From G965215145 sp965215145 (GTDB taxonomy: Bacteria; Bacteroidota; Rhodothermia; Rhodothermales; JANQRZ01): a stretch of DNA of 64,000 nucleotides. The position numbers and the translations under genes were made by a program. Under the pieces are notes generated by a model that did not search any database, was not told the origin of the DNA, and saw only the letters and a program-made list of their open reading frames with translations. Location: assembly GCA_965215145.1 (NCBI GenBank), contig OZ244038.1, positions 2,170,001 through 2,234,000 of the forward strand, given 5' to 3'. This document shows, piece by piece, positions 1-8,205 of this stretch (its first letter is position 1; each line of letters begins with the position of its first letter).

Positions 1-254
1 GCGTCCTCGACGCGGTCGGTCACGGCCTCGGCCGCCTCGGCGACGGCCCCCTTCGCGCGGTCGATCAGCGAGGCCTTCTCCTCGGCGGCGGGCGCTTCGG
101 CGGCCTCGGCGGCGGGTGCGGCGCCGTCGCCCTGCGGCTCGGCGTCGGGGTCCACCTGCTCGAGCGTGGTGGGCGGGGCGTCGGTGATGCTGGACTCGGG
201 GGACTGCCCCTCGGCCGTCTCCTCGGGCCGGGTCGGGTTCAACTCTTCTGCCAT
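1..254 (-). CDS. Acidic Ala/Glu-rich N-terminus, gene cut by window edge (possible ribosomal protein S1)
   Basis: Only the first 84 codons are in the window. The frame starts MAEELNPTRPEETAEG and is rich in Ala, Glu, Pro and Asp with no recognisable fold, so it reads as a disordered acidic extension. It lies downstream of cytidylate kinase on the same strand. The order cmk then rpsA is conserved in many bacteria, and S1 of Bacteroidota relatives can carry an acidic N-terminal extension, so rpsA is the leading guess. This rests on neighbourhood only; no S1 repeat is visible. The 225 bases between it and cmk hold no other gene that I can support. Confidence 0.55.
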   Translation of the reverse strand, partial: MAEELNPTRPEETAEGQSPESSITDAPPTTLEQVDPDAEPQGDGAAPAAEAAEAPAAEEKASLIDRAKGAVAEAAEAVTDRVED

Positions 255-479
255 GAGATTGGTTGGGGGGAGGGCCGCAGTCCTGCCGGGGCGCGTCGGG
301 CGCGGAGCAGGCCGAGAGCCTGCGGCTCGGGGGTGGGTTTGGGTTGGACATCCCCCCTCCCTCGGCGTCTCGGACGCGCACGGTCGGGGGCCTTCGGTGT
401 GAGCGGTGCTAGAGGGCGTTGTTTTCGAGGGGTAACGAGGGGTACCCCTCATCCCCCGGTGGGGTTCTGCGGGCCGCGC

Positions 480-1169
480 TCAGGCGGCGGCGCTACCGGC
501 CGCCCCGGAGCGCTCGTGGATCAGGGCGACCACGCGCTCGACCTGGTCGTCGATGGAGAGGCCGGTGGTGTCGAGCTCGACGGCGTCGGCGGCCTTTCTC
601 AGGGGGGCCACGGCGCGGCCGGCGTCGCGGGCGTCGCGGGCGCTGATGTCGGCGGCGACGGTCTCGAGCGAAGCCGCCTCCCCCTTCGCGGTCATTTCGG
701 CGTGGCGGCGCGCGGCGCGGGCGCCCTCGTCGGCCACCATGAACACCTTGAGCTCGGCGCCGGGGAAGACGACGGTTCCGATGTCGCGGCCCTCGACGAC
801 GACGCCGCTGCCCTCGTGCTCGCGGGCCACGCGGCGCTGCTCGGCGAGCATCCGGTCGCGGACGGCGGGGAGGGCGCTGACGCGGCTGGCGGCGTCGCTG
901 ACGGCGGCGGTGCGGATGCGGCCCGTGACGTCGCGGCCGTCGAGCAGGACCCGGACGCCGTCGTCGTCGCGCTTGAGGTCGAGGCGAAGGTCGTCGAGCA
1001 CCTCGTCGGCGGCCTCGGCGGTGATGGGCCGGCCGCGGTCGAGGAACGCGAGGGCCACGGCGCGGTACATCGCGCCGGTGTCGAGGTAGAGCCATCCCAA
1101 CCGCGCGGCGACGCGGCGCGCCGTCGTGGTCTTACCGGAACCGGCCGGGCCGTCGATGGCGACGATCAC
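480..1169 (-). CDS. cmk: Cytidylate kinase
   Basis: Phosphorylates CMP and dCMP to the diphosphates with ATP, in the cytoplasm, for pyrimidine nucleotide supply. The P-loop GPAGSGKTT lies at residues 7-15. It is followed by YLDTGAMYRAVAL and by VVVEGRDIGTVVFPGA, the family's substrate and phosphate-binding segments, and by the LID arginines (ARAARRHAEM). I chose the GTG at 1169 because it gives 229 residues, the usual length, and starts directly on the first beta strand. An upstream ATG at 1283 would add 38 residues of low-complexity Arg/Gly/Pro sequence. The downstream neighbour may be rpsA, a common pairing. Confidence 0.93.
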   Translation of the reverse strand: MIVAIDGPAGSGKTTTARRVAARLGWLYLDTGAMYRAVALAFLDRGRPITAEAADEVLDDLRLDLKRDDDGVRVLLDGRDVTGRIRTAAVSDAASRVSALPAVRDRMLAEQRRVAREHEGSGVVVEGRDIGTVVFPGAELKVFMVADEGARAARRHAEMTAKGEAASLETVAADISARDARDAGRAVAPLRKAADAVELDTTGLSIDDQVERVVALIHERSGAAGSAAA

Positions 1170-1377
1170 AGGCGGAGTGGGGGGATGCGGGGTTACGGAA
1201 ACGGGAAGCGGAAAAGGTACGCGCTCCTCCTCCCCGCTTCTGGCCCCACCGCCCCGCCTCCGGCGGCTTCGCGTGTAGTTCACCCCGGAGCGGGTAGGCG
1301 TGGGCGAGGCAGGGCGTGCGAGCGTGCCCCTGCGGTAATTCTTTTCCCTTCTTTCTCTCCTCCGCTCATCCTCTCCC

Positions 1378-1962
1378 TCACCCCCCGACGGTGGTGCTGA
1401 CGATGGTGATCTCGCCGGGGTAGCGGATCGGGCCGAGGGGGGTGTTCACCGTCGGGCTGGCGCGGAGGGCGACGTCCTGCTGCCCTTCCCCCGCCACGGC
1501 GAGGCCGAGCTCGACGAGGTTCTGGAGGTTGCGCCCGAAGAACTCGATCAGGTCGAGCTCCATCGAGATCGGGAGGACGGCCTCGGTGCCGGGCTCGATC
1601 AGGCGGTCGTCGTTGAAGATGCCGCTGATGGTCTCGGTGTCGTCGAGCAGCAGGGTCCAGTCGAGCTCGAGCAGCCGGGCGGCGACGGCGTTCTCGGCCG
1701 GGTTCTCGGCGCCGACGTTGAGGACGAACGAGAGCGGCATCTCCCCGCGGGCGAGCGCCACCCCGAGCCGGGCCGTGCCCGCGATGCCGATGTCCTCGTA
1801 GGAGCGCACCCGGTCGAGGTCCACGCCCGCCATGTCCACGTCCTCGACGTCGTTGATGGCGAACTCGACCTGCCGGAGCGCGGCGAACTGCTGGAGCGTG
1901 GAGCAGCCGGCGATGAGCAGGGGCGAGAGCAGCAGGAGGAGCAGGGCGGAGCGGAGACGCAT
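1378..1962 (-). CDS. LEA type 2-like lipoprotein
   Basis: 194 residues. A signal peptide ends in a lipobox (LLIAGC), so the mature protein should be a lipid-anchored envelope protein. The body resembles the LEA type 2/WHy immunoglobulin-like fold: a segment PLSFVLNVGAENPAENAVA with the typical Asn-Pro, then LLLDDTETISG and a late beta-rich part. WHy-domain proteins are known in bacteria as small stress-related surface proteins, but the role here is unknown. It precedes cmk on the same strand by about 210 bases, so a shared transcript is possible but not obvious. The family call is by eye. Confidence 0.6.
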   Translation of the reverse strand: MRLRSALLLLLLSPLLIAGCSTLQQFAALRQVEFAINDVEDVDMAGVDLDRVRSYEDIGIAGTARLGVALARGEMPLSFVLNVGAENPAENAVAARLLELDWTLLLDDTETISGIFNDDRLIEPGTEAVLPISMELDLIEFFGRNLQNLVELGLAVAGEGQQDVALRASPTVNTPLGPIRYPGEITIVSTTVGG

Positions 1963-1997
1963 CGGAACGGGTTTGCAGTGGTGGAGGCAGAAGGCGC

Positions 1998-2585
1998 ATG
2001 TTACGCCGCCCCGTCCGTCCCGTTCGTCACCCCGACCCCGCCCCCCCGCCCGTGCGCAAGCTCCGCCCCGACGAGATCGCCCGCCCGACGCTGGAGGAGC
2101 TGGCAGCCCTCCCCCGGCACCCCATCATCGTCGTGCTCGACAACGTCCGCTCAGCCCACAACGTCGGTTCCGTGTTCCGGACGGCCGACGCGGCGCGGGT
2201 GGCGCGGGTCGTCTGCTGCGGGTTCACGCCGACGCCCTCGGATTTTTCCATTGCAAAAACGGCTTTAGGGGCAGAGCAAACGGTCCCGTGGCAGCACGCC
2301 GAGGACGCCGCCGAGGCGCTGGAGGCGCTGCGCGCCGACGGCTACACCCTCGCCGCGCTCGAACAGACCGACCGGCCGACGCGGATCGAGGAGGTCGGGC
2401 CGGAGCACTTCCCCCTCGCGCTTGTCCTCGGCAACGAGGTGGACGGCGTGCAGCAGCGTGCGCTCGACCGCTGCGACCTCGCCGTCGAGCTCCCGCAGTT
2501 CGGCGCGAAGCACTCGCTGAACGTGGCCGTGGCCTTCGGCGTCGCGGTCTACGAACTGCTGGAGCGGTGGCGGTCCGGAGGGTGA
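1998..2585 (+). CDS. SpoU (TrmH)-family RNA 2'-O-methyltransferase
   Basis: A 195-residue SPOUT methyltransferase that should methylate a ribose 2'-OH of tRNA or rRNA using S-adenosylmethionine. The three SpoU motifs are present: motif 1 NVRSAHNVGSVFRTADA, motif 2 LALVLGNEVDGV, and motif 3 LPQFGAKHSLNVAVAFGVAVYE, which form the trefoil knot and SAM pocket. It lacks the N-terminal substrate-binding domain of RlmB, so the exact substrate cannot be read. The start may be slightly later, because the first 17 residues are Arg/Pro-rich. It ends tail-to-tail with the RES toxin gene across a palindrome. Confidence 0.88.
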   Translation: MLRRPVRPVRHPDPAPPPVRKLRPDEIARPTLEELAALPRHPIIVVLDNVRSAHNVGSVFRTADAARVARVVCCGFTPTPSDFSIAKTALGAEQTVPWQHAEDAAEALEALRADGYTLAALEQTDRPTRIEEVGPEHFPLALVLGNEVDGVQQRALDRCDLAVELPQFGAKHSLNVAVAFGVAVYELLERWRSGG

Positions 2586-2615
2586 CGGATGGGGTACGCC
2601 GAGAGGGGCACCCCA

Positions 2616-2647
2616 CCGTAGAGACGCAGCATGCTGCGTCTCTACGG
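2616..2647. repeat. 32-bp perfect palindrome (GTAGAGACG variant of the dispersed family)
   Basis: Perfect inverted repeat with arms CCGTAGAGACGCAGCA and TGCTGCGTCTCTACGG between two convergent genes (SpoU methyltransferase and RES toxin). It can form a long hairpin on either strand and may act as a bidirectional terminator. Its outer arm differs from the GTAGGGGCG arm of the other copies in the window. Confidence 0.85.
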
Positions 2648-2664
2648 AACGTCCCTGCGCTCGC

Positions 2665-3141
2665 TCACGCCCCTAGGCGCGGGTCGATCTCGAATGCCTC
2701 AGGCTCCCCGATCTCGACCCGCCCGAAACCCGGGTGGGCCGGGCTGAGGATGAGGTTGCGCGCGGAGCGGACCACGGCGCTCGGCACGTCGAGCCCGACC
2801 GACAGACCCTCCTCAATCCACCGCCGTCCGATCTGCTGTGTGGCGGCGGGCCACGGAAACCGCCACCACCCCTCCGGCAACGGCCCGTAGATGTCCTCGA
2901 CCAGGACCACGAGCCCCACGTCGAGCCGCACCGGCACGACGACGAGCTCCATCGCCAGCAGCCGCGGGCGCTCGACGTGGACGAGCATTTCGAGGAGCGC
3001 CGCCGCGGCCGACTCGGCGGTGTAGGCAAGGGGGACGCCCGCGCGGTGCCAACGGCCGTCCACCCGGAGCGCGCCGGCGCCGGAGTACGCCGTCTCTGCG
3101 TAGCGGCGCTGCGTCAGCCGCACCGCTTCACGCACGGCCAT
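2665..3141 (-). CDS. RES-domain toxin (NAD-degrading type) of a type II toxin-antitoxin pair
   Basis: 158 residues, about the normal length of a stand-alone RES toxin. Family landmarks are the early Arg in LTQRRYAETAYSG, GALRVDGRWHRAG, the Tyr and Glu of LAYTAESAAAALLEMLVH, and a C-terminal SAVVRSARNLILSPAHPGF. RES toxins such as MbcT deplete NAD by phosphorolysis, and ParT modifies phosphoribosyl pyrophosphate synthetase; which activity applies here is not known. The ATG overlaps the antitoxin stop codon by one base (TGATG), so the two are translationally coupled with the antitoxin first. Confidence 0.88.
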   Translation of the reverse strand: MAVREAVRLTQRRYAETAYSGAGALRVDGRWHRAGVPLAYTAESAAAALLEMLVHVERPRLLAMELVVVPVRLDVGLVVLVEDIYGPLPEGWWRFPWPAATQQIGRRWIEEGLSVGLDVPSAVVRSARNLILSPAHPGFGRVEIGEPEAFEIDPRLGA

Positions 3142-3533
3142 CAGGCGGCGACATTGTGCTGGATCACGGCGAGCATCTGCCGGACGGCCCGCAGCCCCGG
3201 CTCGGTGTCGGCGTGCTGCAGTGGGGTCTCGCCGCCGAGGAGCGCCTTCGGCGTCGTCAGCCACTCGCGCGCCTCGGCTGTGTGCCCGTCGAACGCCTCG
3301 ACGGCATCGCTGGCGAGGCGTTCGAGCCGGACGAGCCGGTCGCTCTCGGCCTGCGTCAGCCGGCCCTCGTCCTGGCGCCGGGCCAGCGTCCGTTCGCTGA
3401 CGAGCAGCAGCCCCGCCGCCTCCGCTAGCGTCAGCCCGAGCGCGGCGACGAGCCCGCTCAGCTTGCGGTACGGGAGGCCCCGCCGGACGGCGGACGGATC
3501 GTAACGGACATCGGTGGGCAGCGAGGGCGGCAT
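3141..3533 (-). CDS. Xre/MbcA/ParS-type antitoxin (DUF2384)
   Basis: 130 residues. An N-terminal helix-turn-helix region (LSGLVAALGLTLAEAAGLLLVSERTLARR) is followed by the DUF2384 C-terminal part with a WLTTPKALLGGETPLQHADTEPG segment, which in this family inserts into the toxin's active site. It should neutralise the RES toxin encoded immediately downstream and repress its own promoter. I chose the ATG at 3533 because the sequence just upstream is a tandem repeat (3532-3595) that would otherwise be translated into a meaningless CAAIQ-type repeat. Confidence 0.87.
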   Translation of the reverse strand: MPPSLPTDVRYDPSAVRRGLPYRKLSGLVAALGLTLAEAAGLLLVSERTLARRQDEGRLTQAESDRLVRLERLASDAVEAFDGHTAEAREWLTTPKALLGGETPLQHADTEPGLRAVRQMLAVIQHNVAA

Positions 3534-3595
3534 GGCAGCGCATTGTATGGCAGCGCATTGTGTATGGCAGCGCATTGTGTATGGCAGCGCATTGT
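3532..3595. promoter_or_regulatory. Four direct repeats upstream of the antitoxin, probable operator
   Basis: Four exact copies of a 15-base unit, ATGGCAGCGCATTGT, start at 3532, 3547, 3564 and 3581. The last three are spaced 17 bases apart through a GT spacer. They lie directly upstream of the antitoxin start and touch its start codon. Xre antitoxins normally autoregulate through repeated sites, so this is the natural operator candidate. The repeat itself is certain; the function is inferred. Confidence 0.7.
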
Positions 3596-3652
3596 CGGAC
3601 CACCTCTGGTACCGACACGTGGCGCTCAGGTTTCGGCATATGGCAGACCGCC

Positions 3653-4114
3653 CTACAGCCTCTGCTCCGGCGTCGGCTGCCGCCGCACCGTCCCCCCGAT
3701 GACCAGCGCGGCGGCGATGATGACGAGGTTTTTGACGATGTACTGCCCCTCCAGCGTCAGCCCGAACGGGAACGCGGTAAAGCAGACCTCGGGGAGGAGG
3801 ATGAGCGGGAGGAACGTCCCCGGCATCTGGAGCGCGAGCAGCAGCAGGCCCACCCGCTCCAGCGGCCGGATGAGGAGGAACGCGCCGATCAGCACCTCCC
3901 ACACCCCGAGCACCGGGAAAAACCAGTCGGGGTCGAACCAGTAGACCGTCCGTTTGACGAGCGCCTCGGCGGGGCTCAGGCCGGGGAACAGCTTCAGCGC
4001 CCCAAACCAGACGAACACGATGCCGACGGCCCAGCGTAACGTGACGACGCCGTAGCGCCGCATGAAGCCGGCGATGCGGCGGTCGATGGGGTCAAGCAGC
4101 GCGGGAGCAGGCAT
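3653..4114 (-). CDS. DoxX/DUF417-like integral membrane protein
   Basis: 153 residues with four hydrophobic segments (roughly TLRWAVGIVFVWFGALKLF, FFPVLGVWEVLIGAFLLI, VGLLLLALQMPGTFLPLILL and YIVKNLVIIAAALVIG). The FVWFGALKLFPG motif in helix 1 and EGQYIVKNLVII in helix 4 are typical of the DoxX and YkgB (DUF417) group. The biochemical role of most members is unknown; some act with oxidoreductases or in redox stress. The ATG at 4114 gives the usual length. It stands upstream of the toxin-antitoxin pair on the same strand but is separated by the repeat operator. Confidence 0.72.
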   Translation of the reverse strand: MPAPALLDPIDRRIAGFMRRYGVVTLRWAVGIVFVWFGALKLFPGLSPAEALVKRTVYWFDPDWFFPVLGVWEVLIGAFLLIRPLERVGLLLLALQMPGTFLPLILLPEVCFTAFPFGLTLEGQYIVKNLVIIAAALVIGGTVRRQPTPEQRL

Positions 4115-4222
4115 GGCAACGCTGGTAGGTCTCCCGTTCCAACGCACCCGCGGGCCGGTGGTGGCGGGCTCGCAGGAAGTTTGCCCATCTATCACGCGGG
4201 CTCCATGCTCACCGCTGCACCC

Positions 4223-4250
4223 GCAGGGCCGCCGCATGCGGCGGCCCTAC
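4223..4250. repeat. 28-bp palindromic repeat copy
   Basis: Contains a perfect 22-base palindrome (4226-4247, arms GGGCCGCCGCA and TGCGGCGGCCC) and ends in CCCTAC like the other family members. It lies about 20 bases downstream of the methylmalonyl-CoA mutase stop codon, so it may help terminate that transcript. Confidence 0.75.
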
Positions 4251-4266
4251 ACGAGCGCCGAGGGGT

Positions 4267-5853
<1,587 letters not shown>

Positions 5854-5863
5854 GGGTCAGGAC

Positions 5864-5891
5864 GTAGGGGCGTGATTAATCACGCCCCTAC
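5864..5891. repeat. 28-bp perfect palindromic repeat copy
   Basis: Arms GTAGGGGCGTGATT and AATCACGCCCCTAC form a perfect palindrome. It lies 10 bases upstream of the mutase start and downstream of the SRPBCC gene stop, both on the minus strand. Confidence 0.85.
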
Positions 5892-5932
5892 AACCGCTGC
5901 CTGCACGGTCTGTTCAGCGAGCGCTGCAGGGG

Positions 5933-6370
5933 TCAGCCGGCCCCCTGCTCGGCCTCCCGTTTCAGCGCCCCGTTCATCAGCTCGAACCCGCGCCGCGTGT
6001 CGGTGTCGAGGCTGCGCCGGAGGAGGGGAACGAGCGCACCGCCGAACGCCTCGCCGTGGTGGAACCGCGCGCGCCCTCTGCCCAGCGGCTCCAGCCGGAA
6101 GCGGTGCTCGCCCCGGAACAGCCACGGTGCGACGAGCACGCCGAGCCAGACCAGCGAGCGGTTCGGCTCCGCCTCCACCACCGTCGGCCGGAACGTCATC
6201 GGCTTCTTGTCCGGCGGTCCAAGACCGACGACGAGCCGCGCACCCTCCCGCACCTCGCCGCTGATTTCGCGGATGAACGGGTTCCACGCCGGGTGCCGCC
6301 CGAAGTCGGTCAGCACGGCCCAGACCCGCTCGGGCGGGGCGTCGATGTCGATGTGGGCCTGGATTTCCAT
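5933..6370 (-). CDS. SRPBCC (START-like) domain protein
   Basis: 145 residues. The N-terminus MEIQAHIDIDAPPERVWAVL, the block FGRHPAWNPFIREI, and a C-terminal helix match the polyketide cyclase/SRPBCC fold, a helix-grip barrel with a hydrophobic cavity. Members bind lipids, polyketides or CoA compounds, but the ligand cannot be inferred here. The ATG at 6370 is two bases beyond the stop codon of the upstream acetyltransferase gene, so the two form one transcript. Confidence 0.82.
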   Translation of the reverse strand: MEIQAHIDIDAPPERVWAVLTDFGRHPAWNPFIREISGEVREGARLVVGLGPPDKKPMTFRPTVVEAEPNRSLVWLGVLVAPWLFRGEHRFRLEPLGRGRARFHHGEAFGGALVPLLRRSLDTDTRRGFELMNGALKREAEQGAG

Positions 6371-6372
6371 GA

Positions 6373-6953
6373 TCAGGAGGGCTCGTCGTGGAAGGGGGCC
6401 TCGGCGCGGAGGAGGCCGTAGAGCGCGCTGTCGCACCACTCGTCGTAGACGAACCACCGCTCGCGCAGGAGCCCCTCGCGGTGAGAACCGAGCCGTTCGA
6501 GCAGTCGCGTCGAGGCGGCTTTGCGCGGGTCGAGCTCGGCCTCGACGCGGTGGAGGTCCATCTCAGAGAACGCGAACCGGAGCGCGGTGCGGACGGCGTC
6601 GGAGGCGAGTCCCTTCCCCCACCGCGCCGGGCTCAGCATGTAGCCCAACTCCATCCGCCGGTTGCGCTCGTCCGGGCCGGTGAGCGTCACGGTCCCGATC
6701 AGCGCATCCTCGGCGGGCTCGGTGGTGGCCCATGGAACAGCGTCCGCTCCGCGAAGCCCCCGTCGATCTTCCGCAGGTACTCCTCCGCCTGCTCGCGGCG
6801 CTCGAACGCCTCGTGGCTCCAGTACCGCATCGCCCGCGGGTCGCCGAAGATGGTGAACGCGGCGTCGGCGTCCGCCGGGCGAGGGTGGCGGAGTCGAACG
6901 CGCTCGCCCGTCAAGACCGGCAAGCGGTCGCCGAAGGGGTCGGGAGCGCTCAT
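6373..6953 (-). pseudogene. GNAT acetyltransferase (RimJ-like), interrupted by one frameshift
   Basis: The N-terminal part reads MSAPDPFGDRLPVLTGERVR and continues to GGFAERTLF in one frame (6953 down to about 6735). The rest resumes in another frame as WATTEPAEDALIGTVTL, then the acetyl-CoA-binding loop LSPARWGKGLASDAVRTA and LLERLGSHREGLLRERWF, ending at 6373. Together they make one normal GNAT of the kind that N-acetylates ribosomal protein termini or small molecules. The break lies at 6731-6736, where the family usually has a Phe-Pro-Trp segment and one base appears to be missing. Either a true inactivating mutation or an assembly error would explain it. Confidence 0.82.
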
Positions 6954-7007
6954 CCCCGAAGGTAGCGTGGGCGGTATCCTCCGGCTGCGCACCCACCCCC
7001 TCCGCCG

Positions 7008-7511
7008 ATGCCCCGCCCCTCGACCGCTCCCCGCACGCCCGACGAGCGCCTCCGCGCCGAGCTCGTCGCCGTCCTCCGCGGCGGCCACGCCCACGTCGCC
7101 ACCGCCGACGCCCTGGCGGGCATTCCGCCGGAGCGGGCGAACGAGCGGGTCGGCGGGTTCCCGCACTCGCTGTGGGACCTCGTGGAGCACCTCCGGTTCA
7201 CCCAGGCCGACATCCTCGAGTTCACGCGCGGCGACGGCTACCGCGAGAAGGAGTGGCCCGCCGACTATTGGCCCGCCGCTGACGCCGGACCCGGCGACTG
7301 GCAGCGCACGCTCGACGCCTTCCTCCGGGACCTCGACGCCGCCGTCGCGCTGGCGGAGGCCGCCGACCCCTTCGCAGAGGTCCCCGGCGCGCCGGGCTAC
7401 ACCGTCCTCCGCGAGCTCCTCCTCATCGCCGACCACAACGCGCACCACCTCGGGCAGGTCGTCGCGGTCCGCCGGATGCTCGGGCTCTGGCCGCCGAGCG
7501 GTGAGCGGTGA
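7008..7511 (+). CDS. DinB-family protein
   Basis: 167 residues, the usual size of a DinB/YfiT four-helix-bundle protein. The putative metal ligands are visible as His in FPHSLWDLVEHLRFTQ and in the C-terminal HNAHHLGQVVAVRRML. Family members are metal-dependent and many act as thiol transferases (bacillithiol or mycothiol linked), but most are uncharacterised. It is divergent from the frameshifted acetyltransferase gene; the 54 bases between them hold the promoters of both. Confidence 0.82.
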   Translation: MPRPSTAPRTPDERLRAELVAVLRGGHAHVATADALAGIPPERANERVGGFPHSLWDLVEHLRFTQADILEFTRGDGYREKEWPADYWPAADAGPGDWQRTLDAFLRDLDAAVALAEAADPFAEVPGAPGYTVLRELLLIADHNAHHLGQVVAVRRMLGLWPPSGER

Positions 7512-7549
7512 GCAACCGCCATCGCGGTTTCATCCTCTCTCCCGCCTCC

Positions 7550-8041
7550 TTACCCTGCCTCGGGTCCGCCCTCGGGCGGCGGGAGGAACTCGATGCCGTA
7601 GTGGCCGGCCATCGCCAGCACCCGCTCCATGTCCGGCGGCCCCGGCGGCAGGTCGGACAGCTCGCGGAACAGCCCCTCCAGCCCGGCCGGCATCAGCATG
7701 ATGAGCATCCGCGCCGTCTCCTCCCCCACGGTCTTCCACCGGTGCGGGACCCCCTTCGGGAGGAACACCGTCGTGCCGGGGCCGGCGTCGTAGCGCTCGC
7801 CGTCCGCCTCGAACTCCACGCGCCCGTCGAGCACGTAGAACACCTCGTCCTCGTTGCAGTGGAGGGGGGGCTCCACGCCGGGCGGGTTCTCGTTCTCGAT
7901 GAGGGTGAAGCGGCCCTCGGTGTCGGCGCCGGTGAGCTTGACGCGCTGGCGGTCTCCGAGCACGTTCATCAGCGGGCCCTCGCCGCGGGCGGTGACGGTG
8001 GCCCTGCGGGCGGCGGCGGCGGAGGGGTCGGGGTGGCTCAT
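7550..8041 (-). CDS. Cupin-domain protein
   Basis: 163 residues with one cupin barrel. Motif 1 is PPLHCNEDEVFYVLDGRVEFEA, where His and Glu would bind a metal, and motif 2 is GTTVFLPKGVPHRWK. The architecture resembles small quercetin-dioxygenase-like cupins. The substrate is unknown. It is transcribed toward the DinB gene and away from glnS, with 38 bases between it and the DinB stop codon. Confidence 0.83.
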   Translation of the reverse strand: MSHPDPSAAAARRATVTARGEGPLMNVLGDRQRVKLTGADTEGRFTLIENENPPGVEPPLHCNEDEVFYVLDGRVEFEADGERYDAGPGTTVFLPKGVPHRWKTVGEETARMLIMLMPAGLEGLFRELSDLPPGPPDMERVLAMAGHYGIEFLPPPEGGPEAG

Positions 8042-8205
8042 GGGGTTAAGGGATTGGAGTTAACGGACGGGGAAATTCAACCCCCGGCGGGGATCCGTTC
8101 GGGGAAGCCGCGCCCGCAGGATTCCCCCGTTTCTCACCCCCGCCGGGCGCCGGCCGCCGCCGCCGCCGTATATCCTCCCGTCCCCCCTCCCACGCCCCGC
8201 ACCCG

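Noticed and set aside
3532..3595. The four 15-base repeats as a CRISPR array or minisatellite
   Set aside because: Units are shorter than CRISPR repeats and spacers are only 0-2 bases. They fit an operator better.
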